DNA of 64,000 bases, taken from positions 434,001-498,000 of the forward strand of contig NZ_MTSD02000001.1 of NCBI RefSeq assembly GCF_001995095.2, read 5' to 3'. The translations under genes and the position numbers were made by a program. The stretch comes from Oceanospirillum linum. Lineage in GTDB: Bacteria; Pseudomonadota; Gammaproteobacteria; Pseudomonadales; Halomonadaceae. The notes under the pieces were generated by a model that worked only from the letters and a program-made list of their open reading frames with translations, had not been told where the DNA came from and ran no database searches. Shown here piece after piece: positions 38,240 through 49,470 of this stretch (positions are counted from its first letter, which is position 1; each line of letters begins with the position of its first letter).

Positions 38240-41083
38240 TTAAGCGTTAAAAGCATCAGATACCAGCTGTGTCTGCTGTTCAGCATGCACAGAGGTATAA
38301 CCACAAGCCGGAGCCGCAGATGCAGCACGACCCGCAAACTTCAGTTCATAACCGAAGCCTTTACGGTAGTCATTCAGCACACCACGCATGTGATGCTGAC
38401 TGCTGTACCAGGCACCCTGATTCATCGGCTCATCCTGACACCAGACAACATCTTCCAAAGCAGGATATTCGGCAACGATCTCTGCCAATTTCTCGGTCGG
38501 GAATGGATACAGCTGCTCAATACGGATAATAGCTGTATCTTCGCGCTCATTCTCACGACGGTAATTCGCCAGGTCGTAGTAGACCTTACCGGTCGTCAGA
38601 ACCAGACGTTTTACCTTGCTTTTATCAATGGTGGCATCCACTTCATTGATAATGGTTTGGAAGCTGCCGTTAGCCAGCTCTTCAAGAGTAGACGTTGCAT
38701 CTTTATGACGCAGCAAACTCTTAGGTGACATCACAATCAGCGGCTTACGCAGCGGACGAATCACCTGACGACGCAGCATGTGGAAAACCTGAGCCGGCGT
38801 AGTCGGAACAACAACCTGAATGTTTTGCTCCGCGCAAGACTGCAGGTAACGCTCTAAACGTGCGGAGGAGTGCTCAGGGCCCTGACCTTCATAGCCATGA
38901 GGCAACAGCATAGTCAGGCCGCACAAACGCCCCCATTTGTGTTCACCACTGGTGATGAACTGATCAATTACAACCTGAGCTCCGTTGGCAAAGTCACCGA
39001 ACTGAGCTTCCCAGATGACAAGAGCATCAGGTTTTGTTGTTGCGTATCCATACTCAAAAGCCAGAACGGCTTCTTCGGATAGATAAGAATCATGAATCGT
39101 CATGGTAGGCTGTGACTCAGACAGGTTCTGCAAAGGAACATAAACCTCTCCATCAGCCTGACTGTGAATCACAGCATGACGGTGCGAGAAGGTGCCACGA
39201 CCGACATCCTGACCGGTAATACGAACCGGGTGGTTCTGGTCCAGAATAGTGGCATAAGCCAGTACTTCTGCAAAACCCCAGTTTACAGGCATAGCACCTG
39301 CAGCCATCTTACGACGGTCTTCATAAATTTTATTAACCTGACGCTGAATCTTAACGCCATCCGGGATCTCACCCAGCTTGTTCGCCAAAGCCTGCAGGTG
39401 AGTCAGCTCAACAGAAGTATCTGCCTGAGAGGTCCACGCATGACCAAGATAAGGCGTCCAATCAACAAACAGCTCTTTGTTTGGCTCTTTAACCAGGCTG
39501 TTTGCTACATGACGGCCATCAACCAGAGCAGAGCGATAGTCTTCCATCCGGTCTTTATCTTCAGCTTCGCTTAATACACCTTCTTCAATCAGCTTCTTAG
39601 CATAAAGTGTACGTGTACTTGGCTGCTTGGAAATCTTCTGATACATCAGAGGCTGTGTACCAGATGGCTCATCCGCTTCGTTGTGACCACGACGACGATA
39701 ACAAACCAGGTCAATCACAACATCACGCTTAAACTGCTGACGATAATCCGCGGCAACCTGAGCAGCATGAATCACGGCCTCAGGGTCATCACCATTAACA
39801 TGAATGATCGGAGCCTGAACCATCTTCGCAATATCGGTGCAGTATTCGGTAGAGCGGGTATCTTCTGGTTTGCTGGTGGTGAAACCAACCTGGTTATTGA
39901 TGACAAGGTGAATCGTGCCACCTGTCTTATAGGCACGGGTCTGAGACATCTGGAACGTCTCCATCACCACACCCTGACCAGCAAAGGCTGAATCACCATG
40001 AACAACAATCGGCATTACCGCATCACCAGACTGGTCTTTACGACGATCCTGGCGAGCCCGAACAGAACCTTCAACAACCGGAGAGACAATCTCAAGGTGA
40101 GACGGGTTGAATGCAAGAGCCAGGTGCACTTCACCGCCGGACGTCATAACATTGGATGAAAATCCTTGGTGATATTTCACATCACCGGAGCCATCATGAT
40201 TGAGTTTTTTACCTTCAAACTCTTCAAATAGCTCAGCAGGGTTTTTACCCAGAATGTTAACCAGAAGGTTCAGACGCCCACGGTGGGCCATACCGATAAC
40301 AATTTCTTTTACACCAAATGAGCCAGAGCGCTGAATCAGCTCATCAACCATAGGAATAAAAGATTCACCACCTTCCAGACCAAAACGCTTGGTACCTGGA
40401 TAGCGGGATGCAAGATAATTCTCCATACCCTCAGCAGCGGTTAAGCGCTCAAGGATATGCTTTTTCGCCTCAACTCCGAATGCCGGAGCTGAACGCACGC
40501 TTTCAAAACGCTGTTGTAACCAGCGCTTTTCTTCAGTGTTCACAATATGCATGAACTCTGCGCCGGTGGTGGAGCAGTAGGTCTTCTCCAGCGCTTCGAT
40601 AATGTCACGCAATGGGGCTTCATCTTTGCCGATAAACAGAGAGCCCGTTTGGAAAACGGTATCAAGGTCAGCGGAAGATAGTTGATGATATGCCAGGTCC
40701 AGATCAGCTACCGGCTCACGCTCAAGAAGATTCAAAGGATCAATATTCGCTTTCTGGTGGCCACGGAAGCGGTAAGCATTGATCAGCTGAAGGACACGAA
40801 CCTGTTTCTTCTCATGCTCAGTACTTACTGAGCCTGCACTGGCGGGAGCAGCTTTGTGCTTGTTTTTAGCAAGCAGATCGAAGTGTTCACGGATGGGGGT
40901 AAGGGGGATATCACGGGAACCGGCGCCTTCGGTTCGTGGGAGCTTGTCGAAGTAGTTCCTCCACTCTTCAGGAATTGCATTCGGATCAAGCAAATATTGC
41001 TCATAAAGCCCTTCAACGTAGGACACATTGCCTCCGTAGACGTGGGAAGAGCTCCACATCAACTCCATTATGCCTTCTTGCAT
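38240..41083 (-). CDS. sucA: 2-oxoglutarate dehydrogenase E1
   Basis: Thiamine-diphosphate decarboxylase component. 947 residues, the usual size. [19 protein letters not shown] matches the pseudomonad N-terminus, which supports ATG 41083. Features seen: [51 protein letters not shown], and thiamine-diphosphate/Mg segment [17 protein letters not shown]. It is separated from sdhB by about 230 bases with a strong hairpin. Confidence 0.97.
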   Translation of the reverse strand: MQEGIMELMWSSSHVYGGNVSYVEGLYEQYLLDPNAIPEEWRNYFDKLPRTEGAGSRDIPLTPIREHFDLLAKNKHKAAPASAGSVSTEHEKKQVRVLQLINAYRFRGHQKANIDPLNLLEREPVADLDLAYHQLSSADLDTVFQTGSLFIGKDEAPLRDIIEALEKTYCSTTGAEFMHIVNTEEKRWLQQRFESVRSAPAFGVEAKKHILERLTAAEGMENYLASRYPGTKRFGLEGGESFIPMVDELIQRSGSFGVKEIVIGMAHRGRLNLLVNILGKNPAELFEEFEGKKLNHDGSGDVKYHQGFSSNVMTSGGEVHLALAFNPSHLEIVSPVVEGSVRARQDRRKDQSGDAVMPIVVHGDSAFAGQGVVMETFQMSQTRAYKTGGTIHLVINNQVGFTTSKPEDTRSTEYCTDIAKMVQAPIIHVNGDDPEAVIHAAQVAADYRQQFKRDVVIDLVCYRRRGHNEADEPSGTQPLMYQKISKQPSTRTLYAKKLIEEGVLSEAEDKDRMEDYRSALVDGRHVANSLVKEPNKELFVDWTPYLGHAWTSQADTSVELTHLQALANKLGEIPDGVKIQRQVNKIYEDRRKMAAGAMPVNWGFAEVLAYATILDQNHPVRITGQDVGRGTFSHRHAVIHSQADGEVYVPLQNLSESQPTMTIHDSYLSEEAVLAFEYGYATTKPDALVIWEAQFGDFANGAQVVIDQFITSGEHKWGRLCGLTMLLPHGYEGQGPEHSSARLERYLQSCAEQNIQVVVPTTPAQVFHMLRRQVIRPLRKPLIVMSPKSLLRHKDATSTLEELANGSFQTIINEVDATIDKSKVKRLVLTTGKVYYDLANYRRENEREDTAIIRIEQLYPFPTEKLAEIVAEYPALEDVVWCQDEPMNQGAWYSSQHHMRGVLNDYRKGFGYELKFAGRAASAAPACGYTSVHAEQQTQLVSDAFNA

Positions 41084-41215
41084 TCTTAGTCACCCTGCAC
41101 GAGGAACTTGAAATCCACAATGACCCCTGAGTCTTTTTCAGGTCAAAAAAAAGGTAGCGTGCCTTACCTTCTGCAGATTAGGGTCAAGCCCTGTTCCCCA
41201 AGTCGTTTTACATTT

Positions 41216-41250
41216 GCTAAAGCCGGTACCTTTTGAGCACCGGCTTTAGC
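41216..41250 (-). promoter_or_regulatory. Strong hairpin between sdhB and sucA
   Basis: GCTAAAGCCGGT pairs perfectly with ACCGGCTTTAGC around a short loop. There is no T-run after it on the minus strand, so it is probably an RNA-processing or stability element that sets the sdh/suc ratio. An attenuator cannot be excluded. Confidence 0.5.
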
Positions 41251-41317
41251 GACCACAGGTGTCAGCCTTTTGGCAGACACAATAGCTTTATTATTGTATT
41301 GATGAGCTGCGGTATGA

Positions 41318-42022
41318 CTAGGTTGCGTTACGCAACAACATGTCACGGATGTGGCCAATGGCTTTTGTTGGATTCAAGCCTTTTGGACACACACTTACAC
41401 AGTTCATAATACCGCGACAACGGAATACACTGAACGGATCGTCCAGTTCACTCAGTCGTTCACGAGTCTGAGTATCACGGCTGTCGATCAGGAAACGGTA
41501 TGCCTGTAGCAGACCGGACGGGCCTACAAATTTATCAGGATTCCACCAGAACGACGGACAGGCCGTTGAACAACATGCACAGAGAATACACTCGTACAAT
41601 CCATCAAGTTTATCACGATCTTCAGGTGCTTGCAGACGCTCAATAGCCGGAGCAGGAGTGTCATTCAGCAGATAAGGCTTGATGCGTTCATATTGCTTGT
41701 AGAACAGAGACATATCAACCACCAGATCCCGAATAACCGGAAGACCTGGCAGAGGACGAATGACCAGCTTATCCGCAGTCACAACTTCAGAAAGAGGTGT
41801 GATGCAGGCAAGACCATTCTTACCATTCATATTCATACCATCGGAACCGCAAACACCTTCACGGCAAGAACGACGGTAAGCAAACGTATTATCCTGCTCT
41901 TTAATCATGCTAAGAACATCCAACACCATGACGTCAGCGCCTTTAGTGTCGATATTGAACTCCTGCATGTACGGAGCAGAATCTTTTTCCGGATTATAGC
42001 GATATACACTAACAACCAGCAT
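41318..42022 (-). CDS. sdhB: Succinate dehydrogenase iron-sulfur subunit
   Basis: Carries the three clusters between flavin and quinone. 234 residues. [2Fe-2S] segment CREGVCGSDGMNMNG; [4Fe-4S] CILCACCSTACPSFWW; [3Fe-4S] CRGIMNCVSVCPKGLNPTKAIG. It follows sdhA by 18 bases on the same strand. Confidence 0.97.
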   Translation of the reverse strand: MLVVSVYRYNPEKDSAPYMQEFNIDTKGADVMVLDVLSMIKEQDNTFAYRRSCREGVCGSDGMNMNGKNGLACITPLSEVVTADKLVIRPLPGLPVIRDLVVDMSLFYKQYERIKPYLLNDTPAPAIERLQAPEDRDKLDGLYECILCACCSTACPSFWWNPDKFVGPSGLLQAYRFLIDSRDTQTRERLSELDDPFSVFRCRGIMNCVSVCPKGLNPTKAIGHIRDMLLRNAT

Positions 42023-42040
42023 TAGGCTAACTCCCGTAAA

Positions 42041-43816
42041 TTAGTAAGTACGTACTTTCGGTTCAAACGTCGGTACAGTTTTTGGTGAGAAATTAACATC
42101 ACGCTTACCAACACGCTTATCAGCCGGGAAGTACATTGAGTGCTTCAGCCAGTTCTCATCATCACGATCACGATAATCATCACGTGCGTGAGCACCGCGG
42201 CTCTCTTTACGGTATTCAGCTGTAATAGCCGTTGCTTCCGCCACTTCAAGCAGGTTATCCAGTTCAAGAGCTTCAATACGCGCGGTGTTAAACGCCTGGG
42301 ACTTATCGTCCAGCTTCGCATTAGCTATACGCTCACGAAGGGAAGCCAGTTCCTGAATACCTTTCTGCATGTACTCTTCTGTACGGAATACACCGAAATA
42401 GTTCTGCATGGTTTGCTGCAGTTCAGCACGTAGAGCAGCTACGCTTTCGCCATCACTGGACTCATTCCAGCGATTCATCCGTGCCATAGCACGTTCGATA
42501 TCAGCTTCGTTAACATCAGCGTCGGTCAGACCTTCGCTCAAAGCTTTCTCGATATGGATACCCGCAGCACGACCAAATACAACCAGATCAAGCAAAGAGT
42601 TACCACCCAGACGGTTCGCACCGTGCACGGAAACACATGCAACTTCACCTACAGCGTACAGACCATTAATGATGTGATCGTTACCGTCTTCGTCCTGGGT
42701 CAGCGCCTGACCATGAACATTAGTCGGTACACCGCCCATCATGTAGTGGCAGGTAGGAACAACCGGTACAGGTTCTTTAGTCGGATCCGCATGGGCAAAT
42801 GTTTTAGACAGCTCACAGATACCTGGCAGGCGCTTATTCAGAACCTCTTCACCCAGGTGATCCAGCTTCAGGAATACATGGTCGCCATTCTCACCACAAC
42901 CACGGCCTTCCAGAATCTCCATAACCATGGAGCGGGCCACAACATCACGACCGGCAAGGTCCTTCGCGTTAGGCGCATAACGCTCCATGAAGCGCTCACC
43001 ATCTTTGTTTACAAGATAGCCACCTTCACCACGACAACCTTCAGTAACCAGTACACCCGCACCCGCAATACCGGTTGGGTGGAACTGCCACATTTCGATA
43101 TCCTGAACAGGAATACCAGCACGCAGAGCCATACCTACACCGTCACCGGTATTGATCAGCGCATTCGTGGTAGACGCGTAAATACGACCTGCACCACCTG
43201 TTGCCAGTACAGTCGCGGCTGCTTTAACAAATACGGTTTCGCCAGTCTCGATACACAGCGCGATCACACCACAGATATCACCAGCGTCGTTACGCACCAG
43301 ATCCACGGCATACCATTCATTCAGAAATACCGTGTTATTTTTCAGGTTAGCCTGATACAGAGTGTGCAGCAGAGCGTGACCGGTACGGTCAGCAGCGGCA
43401 CAGGTACGAGCAGCCTGACCACCTTCACCGAAGTTCTTAGACTGACCACCGAAAGGACGCTGGTAGATACGACCATTGTCAAAACGGGAGAAAGGCAATC
43501 CCATATGCTCCAATTCGAATACCGCTTTAGGGCCTTCGGAACACATGTACTCAATTGCATCCTGGTCACCAATGTAGTCCGAACCTTTTACGGTGTCGTA
43601 CATGTGCCAGCGCCAATCATCATTCGGATCTGCACTTGCAATCGCACAGGTAATACCACCCTGAGCGGATACCGTGTGAGAACGGGTTGGGAACACTTTT
43701 GTAATCAGAGCAGTTTTCTTACCGGATTGCGACAGCTGCAGAGCAGCGCGCATACCGGAACCACCACCACCAACAATGATGGCATCAAAATTCAGTGTAC
43801 GTAGATTTGCAGTCAT
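42041..43816 (-). CDS. sdhA: Succinate dehydrogenase flavoprotein subunit
   Basis: Oxidises succinate to fumarate using covalently bound FAD. 591 residues. FAD fold [18 protein letters not shown]; covalent flavin His in [10 protein letters not shown]; substrate-binding [23 protein letters not shown]; catalytic Arg region [20 protein letters not shown]. Directly downstream of sdhD (three-base gap). Confidence 0.97.
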   Translation of the reverse strand: MTANLRTLNFDAIIVGGGGSGMRAALQLSQSGKKTALITKVFPTRSHTVSAQGGITCAIASADPNDDWRWHMYDTVKGSDYIGDQDAIEYMCSEGPKAVFELEHMGLPFSRFDNGRIYQRPFGGQSKNFGEGGQAARTCAAADRTGHALLHTLYQANLKNNTVFLNEWYAVDLVRNDAGDICGVIALCIETGETVFVKAAATVLATGGAGRIYASTTNALINTGDGVGMALRAGIPVQDIEMWQFHPTGIAGAGVLVTEGCRGEGGYLVNKDGERFMERYAPNAKDLAGRDVVARSMVMEILEGRGCGENGDHVFLKLDHLGEEVLNKRLPGICELSKTFAHADPTKEPVPVVPTCHYMMGGVPTNVHGQALTQDEDGNDHIINGLYAVGEVACVSVHGANRLGGNSLLDLVVFGRAAGIHIEKALSEGLTDADVNEADIERAMARMNRWNESSDGESVAALRAELQQTMQNYFGVFRTEEYMQKGIQELASLRERIANAKLDDKSQAFNTARIEALELDNLLEVAEATAITAEYRKESRGAHARDDYRDRDDENWLKHSMYFPADKRVGKRDVNFSPKTVPTFEPKVRTY

Positions 43817-43819
43817 TCC

Positions 43820-44167
43820 TTACGCTCCCCAAAGAACTTGAACACCCCATACCACATAGGTAAAGAGGGCTAGGTTACATACTGCCTGGAAGACAAAACG
43901 GATCCCCGTTGGCTTAATATAGTCTGTGGAAATTGTCCACAGACCAATCCAGGCGTGGGCAGCAATAGACAGGATCGTCAGGAACGTAAAGATACGAACC
44001 CAGGTTTGCTGAAAGAAACCGGACCACTGCGCGTAATCCAAGTCAGAAGTCGTCAGGAAATAACCAACGATAAAAACGCTGTACAGAGCTAGAACAACCG
44101 CACTAAAACGCTGTAACAACCAATCTGACAGGCCGCTACGACCAAAATTCGTTACGTTGGTTACCAT
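43820..44167 (-). CDS. sdhD: Succinate dehydrogenase membrane anchor SdhD
   Basis: Small anchor with three helices; binds haem b and quinone together with SdhC. About 115 residues from ATG 44167, which has AGGAG seven bases upstream and overlaps the sdhC stop (ATGGTAA). Haem-ligand-type His in SIAAHAWIGLWTISTDYIKP. The length equals that of E. coli SdhD. Confidence 0.93.
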   Translation of the reverse strand: MVTNVTNFGRSGLSDWLLQRFSAVVLALYSVFIVGYFLTTSDLDYAQWSGFFQQTWVRIFTFLTILSIAAHAWIGLWTISTDYIKPTGIRFVFQAVCNLALFTYVVWGVQVLWGA

Positions 44168-44538
44168 ACCCACACTCCTGCCAGTACAATCAGAATTACA
44201 GAAATCACCAGCGTCAGCTTGGCACCCAGCTGACCCCCTTCCAGTGTTTCACCGATACCTGCATCCATAAACAGATGTTTGATACCTGCTACCACATGGT
44301 AGGCCAGTGCGGAAAGAAGTCCCCAGAGTACAAACTTGGCGAATGCACCCTCCTGCAGAGTCTCTTTAACTGCATTGAAGCTTTGCTCTGATTCCAGAGA
44401 AGCATCAAAAGCCCAGAACATGAACGCCAGTCCAACAAACAGAATGACGCCCGTGATACGGTGCAGAATCGAAGTATATGCAGGGAGAGGGAGCTTAATA
44501 GTTGCTAGATCTAAGTTTACAGGTCTTTTGCTATTCAC
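44161..44538 (-). CDS. sdhC: Succinate dehydrogenase cytochrome b556 subunit SdhC
   Basis: Membrane anchor of succinate dehydrogenase with three helices. The GTG at 44538 (giving MNSKRPVNLDLATIKLP) matches homologous N-termini; the frame is open 32 codons further and includes an ATG at 44568 (MKGHRE), but that region is not conserved and overlaps the promoter-proximal leader. Quinone-site SILHRITGVILF and haem His in ALAYHVVAGIKHLFMD are present. First gene of the sdh-suc block. Confidence 0.9.
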   Translation of the reverse strand: MNSKRPVNLDLATIKLPLPAYTSILHRITGVILFVGLAFMFWAFDASLESEQSFNAVKETLQEGAFAKFVLWGLLSALAYHVVAGIKHLFMDAGIGETLEGGQLGAKLTLVISVILIVLAGVWVW

Positions 44539-44685
44539 GGCTCTTACACACTCTCTATGCCCTTTCATAGGGCTTATGGTTTCAGGTGGTTGCATCCTTA
44601 TATATAGAAGCATAAAAAAGGCAAAAAACCCCATTTCATTAACTTATTTATATAAGGCCGCACCACCGCCAATCGTGCGGCAGGA

Positions 44686-44714
44686 ATTATAGTGACTCGC
44701 TATTCTGATTACAA
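44686..44714 (-). promoter_or_regulatory. Sigma70-type promoter of sdhCDAB
   Basis: On the minus strand TTGTAA (44714-44709) and TATAAT (44691-44686) are 17 bases apart, a near-consensus pair about 150 bases upstream of the sdhC start. It lies back-to-back with the gltA promoter. Confidence 0.7.
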
Positions 44715-44821
44715 TAAAACCAAAGGCATAGCCGGGTCATAATTCCACGAAAACGCCACACGTCCGATGGGTCATTGATTTTAACAACCATTACCTGCTT
44801 TACTGCTACCTTTTTGGGTAA

Positions 44822-44849
44822 TTGACAATCCTGCTTATCCTTCTATATT
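44822..44849 (+). promoter_or_regulatory. Sigma70-type promoter of gltA
   Basis: Consensus TTGACA at 44822-44827 and TATATT at 44844-44849 with a 16-base spacer, about 60 bases before the gltA ATG. The region between this and the sdh promoter is the likely site of shared TCA regulation. Confidence 0.75.
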
Positions 44850-44909
44850 TGTGCAGTCCGCGATTTTGGGCATGGCAAGTATGAATTAACAATTAGAAAG
44901 GAGGCCATA

Positions 44910-46196
44910 ATGGCTGACAAGAAAGCGATCCTGACGGTACCAGGGCTTGATGATCCAATTGAACTGCCGATTTATAACGGCACTGTTGGCCCTGACGTTA
45001 TCGACGTACGCGGCTTGACCTCCAAGGGAATGTTCACCTACGACCCCGGTTTTGTTTCCACAGCATCCTGTGAATCAGAGATCACCTATATTGATGGCGC
45101 CAAAGGTGTTCTGCTGCACCGGGGTTATCCGATCGACCAGCTGGCAAAACAGTCTGATTACATAGAACTGTGCTACCTTCTGCTGAACGGCGAACTACCC
45201 AGCCCGGAAGATAAGAAAAGTTTTGAGTCCACCATCACCTACCACACCATGGTGCATGAGCAACTGACTCAGTTTTTTAAAGGCTTCCGCCGTGATGCAC
45301 ACCCCATGGCAATCTTATGCGGCGTTGTTGGCGCTCTGTCTGCGTTCTATCATGACTCCCTGGATATCAAAAATCCACGGGACCGCGAAGTATCTGCATT
45401 CCGCTTAATCGCTAAAATGCCGACGATTTCCGCAATGTGCTACAAATACTCAACCGGCCAGCCGTTTGTCTATCCACGCAACGATCTGAGCTATGCAGAA
45501 AACTTCCTGCATATGATGTTCAGCACCCCTTGTGAAGAATACGTACCGAATCCTGTGCTGGCAAAAGCCATGGATCGCATCTTTATGCTCCATGCCGATC
45601 ATGAGCAAAACGCTTCAACATCAACCGTACGCCTTACCGGCTCCACGGGTGCAAATCCTTTCGCTTGTATTGCGGCAGGCATTGCAGCGCTATGGGGACC
45701 TTCCCATGGTGGAGCAAACGAAGCTGTCCTGACTATGCTGGATGAGATTGGCGAAGACTCTGAAGACAATATTCAGCGCTTTATTGCCAAAGCGAAAGAT
45801 AAAGATGATCCATTCCGCCTGATGGGCTTTGGTCATCGCGTTTATCGCAACTTCGACCCTCGTGCAAAAGTAATGAAAGAAACCTGCGACGAAGTTCTGA
45901 AAGAACTTGGTCTGGAAAACGACCCTCAATTACATATTGCCAAGCGCCTTGAAGAGATCGCCCTTGAAGATGAGTACTTTGTGAAGCGCCAGCTATACCC
46001 TAACGTAGACTTCTACTCCGGCATTATCCTTAAAGCAATAGGCATCCCAACTAACATGTTCACTGTGATTTTCGCATTGTCACGCACTGTTGGCTGGATC
46101 TCCCATTGGAAAGAAATGGTAAGCGGCGACAACAAAATTGGCCGCCCTCGCCAGCTGTACAAAGGTTCCGATATGCGCGATTATCCTGCTAAATAA
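44910..46196 (+). CDS. gltA: Citrate synthase
   Basis: Condenses acetyl-CoA with oxaloacetate at the TCA entry point. 428 residues, the size of Gram-negative type II (hexameric, NADH-sensitive) enzymes. Catalytic segments: first His in [12 protein letters not shown], second in [13 protein letters not shown], and Asp in [16 protein letters not shown] precedes the ATG closely, a strong ribosome site. Divergent from sdhC and ended by a strong terminator. Confidence 0.96.
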   Translation: MADKKAILTVPGLDDPIELPIYNGTVGPDVIDVRGLTSKGMFTYDPGFVSTASCESEITYIDGAKGVLLHRGYPIDQLAKQSDYIELCYLLLNGELPSPEDKKSFESTITYHTMVHEQLTQFFKGFRRDAHPMAILCGVVGALSAFYHDSLDIKNPRDREVSAFRLIAKMPTISAMCYKYSTGQPFVYPRNDLSYAENFLHMMFSTPCEEYVPNPVLAKAMDRIFMLHADHEQNASTSTVRLTGSTGANPFACIAAGIAALWGPSHGGANEAVLTMLDEIGEDSEDNIQRFIAKAKDKDDPFRLMGFGHRVYRNFDPRAKVMKETCDEVLKELGLENDPQLHIAKRLEEIALEDEYFVKRQLYPNVDFYSGIILKAIGIPTNMFTVIFALSRTVGWISHWKEMVSGDNKIGRPRQLYKGSDMRDYPAK

Positions 46197-46211
46197 GCAA
46201 AAATCGGTTCC

Positions 46212-46240
46212 AAAAAAGGGCTGCTTTGCAGCCCTTTTTT
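46212..46240 (+). terminator. Terminator of gltA
   Basis: Stem GGGCTGC/GCAGCCC with a TTT loop, flanked by A6 and T6, 16 bases after the gltA stop. Confidence 0.92.
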
Positions 46241-46289
46241 ATTATCAGAAACAGTATTCTTATCACAGCAAGAAAGAGGAATAACAACA

Positions 46290-47165
46290 ATGACACTTAA
46301 CCTCGCATTTATCGGCCTGGGCGTTATGGGCTACCCAATGGCAGGCCACCTGGCAAGCGCAGGTCACAAGGTCTGCGTGTATAACAGGACCTCCAGCAAA
46401 GCAAAGCAATGGACCGAAACTTTCGGCGGTAGCTTTGGCACAACACCTGCTGAGGCCGCTAAAGATGCTGACATTGTATTTTGCTGTGTCGGTAATGACG
46501 ATGATGTACGCAGTGTCACCATTGCCGAAAATGGCGTTATTGAAAGCATGAAAGCCGGCAGTATTCTGATCGACCATACAACAGCCTCAGCAGAGCTTGC
46601 CATTGAACTCGATACCGCATGCCGTAGAGCTGGCTTACACTTTATCGATGCCCCTGTATCCGGCGGCCAGCAAGGAGCTGAGAACGGTAAATTAACGATC
46701 ATGTGCGGTGGTGAAGACACTGTTTTCGAGAAGACCGAAGCCATCATGTCGAGCTATGCGCAGGCCGTCACCCTAATGGGTGCAGCCGGAGCAGGTCAAC
46801 TCACCAAAATGGTCAACCAGATCTGTATAGCCGGACTGGTACAAGGCCTGTCTGAAGGGCTCTACTTTGCCGAAAAGGCCGGACTCGACCAGAATAAAGT
46901 TATTGATGTGATTTCCAAAGGCGCAGCAGGCTCCTGGCAGATGGTCAACCGACACCAAACCATGATCAGCGATCAGTATGAACACGGCTTTGCGGTGGAC
47001 TGGATGCGCAAAGACCTTGATATCTGTCTAAACCAGGGACGTAAGATTCAGGCTAAACTACCGGTCACCGCACTTGTTGACCAGTTCTACAGCGAAGTAC
47101 AGGCAATGGGTGGCGGGCGCTGGGATACGTCCAGTTTGCTAAAACGCCTGAAAGCGACCGATTAA
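46290..47165 (+). CDS. 3-hydroxyisobutyrate dehydrogenase-family oxidoreductase
   Basis: NAD(P)-dependent beta-hydroxyacid dehydrogenase of 291 residues. Dinucleotide motif FIGLGVMGYPMAGHL at the N-terminus; substrate-binding DAPVSGGQQGAENG near residue 120; catalytic Lys in GAGQLTKMVNQ near 170. GAGGA is nine bases before the ATG. The family covers tartronate semialdehyde reductase, 3-hydroxyisobutyrate dehydrogenase and others; the substrate is not resolvable from context. Confidence 0.82.
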   Translation: MTLNLAFIGLGVMGYPMAGHLASAGHKVCVYNRTSSKAKQWTETFGGSFGTTPAEAAKDADIVFCCVGNDDDVRSVTIAENGVIESMKAGSILIDHTTASAELAIELDTACRRAGLHFIDAPVSGGQQGAENGKLTIMCGGEDTVFEKTEAIMSSYAQAVTLMGAAGAGQLTKMVNQICIAGLVQGLSEGLYFAEKAGLDQNKVIDVISKGAAGSWQMVNRHQTMISDQYEHGFAVDWMRKDLDICLNQGRKIQAKLPVTALVDQFYSEVQAMGGGRWDTSSLLKRLKATD

Positions 47166-47285
47166 ATACTTTTTTATGTAATTTCCAGATACAATTTTAA
47201 GTGTACAATTTAGCTTTTTGATTTTATAAGGTGTTTTCTTTCCACGAAAACAAATTAGCCATTCAGACAAAGAGGATTTGATACC

Positions 47286-49196
47286 TTGGCAACGGAGACC
47301 CCCAACGCACAACAGGACAATCAATCTGAGCCACAGGGCCAGCTATTGACCAAACCTGAAAGCATTTACGGGCTTCTCAACCGCCTGAAAGATCATCATA
47401 TCCCGCTAAAATTACACTTTAATACGGTCGAAGGTGTGTATAGCACCATTATTCTGAAAGTCGACCTGAAAAACCGCCACTTTATTATCGATCAGGTTAC
47501 CCCTAACTGGGGTGACAGAATGATGGCAAAAAGTGGCGCGTTTATGTTTGAAGCCTACTATGACGGCTGCAGAATAGCGTCATCGACCCTGAAAGCAGCA
47601 GGAAAAGGGATCCAGGATGGACAAGCCATCTACAAGATTCCTTTTCCTGACGAGCTCGATTATTTTCAGCGCCGACAGTTTTATCGGGCCCAAATCCGCC
47701 GCGGAGTTATTATTGATGCTATTCTGGACTCGAAAGACTTTGCAAAACCCATTGTCGGCGAACTGAAAGACATCTCCGCCCAGGGCTGCCAGATTGAGAT
47801 AGACGGCGATTACCGGGACACTCTTGGCAACCAAATCGTTCTTGACGCCTGTTCAATAACCTTCCCTAATCAGCTATCGATCAGCACCGCAATTCAGGTT
47901 CGCCATGTTGGTTATGATGACAAAAAGGATCGCTCAAGTTGCGGCTGCCTGTTTGTCGATCTCCCGCCAATGGAAGAGCGCAAAGTTTCCTACGCCGTTG
48001 CCGAAATACAACGGGAAGTTGCCCGTCGCTCCAGTGATGGCAGTGCCCGTTACATCTCCCCTCTTTATGAACCAAAGCCCATTGAAGAAAATGAAGATGA
48101 AGGCAGTGCAGGGACTACCGGCAAAAAAAACAAAAGCAAAACATCAGGTACAGCGACCGATAGCGACAACAAGGCTACCGACGGCTCCGTAAAAGAACAG
48201 ATTGAGGATAGCGCTCTTCAGACCGGTATTAATGAGCTTAAACAGCAGAAAGAGAAAGCAAAACTGCAGGAACTTTTCAAAGAGTTCCGTATTTACCACA
48301 CAAACGCTATTGCCGCTGTTAAAGGTCTTTTAGCCCAGGTTAAGCAGAAAACAACTCTTAAACTACAGCCTGCAATCGAAATATCAGAACAGCTGGCAAA
48401 CGCCCTGGAGCAAAACCCACATGTTTTGCTGGCACTAACAACCCTGCGCGATGCTCAGGACTATATTCCCCAGCACAGCGTCAGCTTTGGCATTCATTTG
48501 GCTCACTTTGCCAAAAGCATGGGTTATCAGGGCAAGCTTGCAGACCTTATCTACGCAGGTCTTCTACATGATATAGGCAAGGCTACTTTACCCAGTATGG
48601 TTGTATTCAAGCCCGACAGGCTGAATGCCCAGGAGTTGAAAAGCATGCAACGGCATGTCATCACAACCCACAAGGCTCTCACGGAAGCATCGGACAACAT
48701 TCCGAAAGAGGTAATCGCTGTTGTACTGGGCAACACAGAAAGACTTGATGGCTCAGGCTATCCCCGCCAGCTCAAGGCTGACAAAATATCAGGCCTTGCC
48801 CGAATGGCTGGTATTGTTGATGCCTACGATGCCATGACGACGGATCGTAACTACGCAAAAGGTGTATTGCCAGCTCTGGCGTTTAAAACACTCATGAATA
48901 GCGATAAGCAGTTTGACAGGCTAATGGTACAACGCTTTATCAAATGCATTGGGCTTATGCCCGTAGGTTCTTTTGTTCGCCTGTCCAGTAACAAGCTAGG
49001 CTTTGTTCTGACACTGGATGAGGAAACCTCTAAACCCGCAATGGTTCGTGTCATTTACGATGCCGACAAAAAACAACTTATTACGCCAGACGATTTTGAT
49101 TTAACCGATCCGGTCAGCTCCGCCAGTGTCGGCACCATTGTTCGTCCGGAAGACCCCGCCAAATACTTTGTTAACAGATTACTGATGATGGACTAA
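47286..49196 (+). CDS. PilZ and HD-GYP domain protein with altered HD-GYP motif
   Basis: A 636-residue cytoplasmic protein. Start is TTG 47286, with GAGGA upstream; no other start fits. N-terminal ~100 residues resemble the YcgR-N fold, followed by a PilZ domain with RRQFYRAQIRR and DISAQGCQIEID, the RxxxR and (D/N)xSxxG cyclic-di-GMP contacts. A charged linker leads to an HD-GYP domain with LHDIGK near residue 430. The usual HHExxDGxGYP reads GNTERLDGSGYP: both His residues are missing, so phosphodiesterase activity may be lost. It would then act as a cyclic-di-GMP sensor. Confidence 0.85.
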   Translation: MATETPNAQQDNQSEPQGQLLTKPESIYGLLNRLKDHHIPLKLHFNTVEGVYSTIILKVDLKNRHFIIDQVTPNWGDRMMAKSGAFMFEAYYDGCRIASSTLKAAGKGIQDGQAIYKIPFPDELDYFQRRQFYRAQIRRGVIIDAILDSKDFAKPIVGELKDISAQGCQIEIDGDYRDTLGNQIVLDACSITFPNQLSISTAIQVRHVGYDDKKDRSSCGCLFVDLPPMEERKVSYAVAEIQREVARRSSDGSARYISPLYEPKPIEENEDEGSAGTTGKKNKSKTSGTATDSDNKATDGSVKEQIEDSALQTGINELKQQKEKAKLQELFKEFRIYHTNAIAAVKGLLAQVKQKTTLKLQPAIEISEQLANALEQNPHVLLALTTLRDAQDYIPQHSVSFGIHLAHFAKSMGYQGKLADLIYAGLLHDIGKATLPSMVVFKPDRLNAQELKSMQRHVITTHKALTEASDNIPKEVIAVVLGNTERLDGSGYPRQLKADKISGLARMAGIVDAYDAMTTDRNYAKGVLPALAFKTLMNSDKQFDRLMVQRFIKCIGLMPVGSFVRLSSNKLGFVLTLDEETSKPAMVRVIYDADKKQLITPDDFDLTDPVSSASVGTIVRPEDPAKYFVNRLLMMD

Positions 49197-49276
49197 AAGG
49201 CTTAAGCGGAAGAAGGCTTAAGAAAAAGGGATGGTACAGGCAGGCTCTTTCGGATACAGAAGCTATATTTCAGGCA

Positions 49277-49300
49277 TAAAAAAACCGCCCATCAGGCGGT
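49277..49300 (-). terminator. Terminator after the tRNA genes
   Basis: Stem ACCGCC/GGCGGT with CATCA loop, followed on the minus strand by seven T residues, ending the two-tRNA transcript. Confidence 0.75.
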
Positions 49301-49338
49301 ATCGTTATCTCTTTTCAACTCAATCTTCAGTAGAAAAG

Positions 49339-49414
49339 TGGCGTCCCATAGGGGGTTCGAACCCCTGTTACCGCCGTGAAAGGGCGGTGTCCTAGGCCAC
49401 TAGACGAATGGGAC
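49339..49414 (-). tRNA. tRNA-Glu (TTC)
   Basis: A 76-base tRNA including encoded CCA. Acceptor GTCCCAT pairs with ATGGGAC; anticodon loop CTTTCAC gives TTC; T-arm GGGGTTCGAACCCC. It is closely similar to E. coli tRNA-Glu. Confidence 0.95.
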
Positions 49415-49470
49415 GCATAACACTTCAAAATCACACACTTACCGGTATGATTTCAAAAGAGACAAGAGAT

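Noticed and set aside
42554-43804. 416-codon open frame opposite sdhA
   Set aside because: Antisense to conserved sdhA, with no plausible ribosome site or family.
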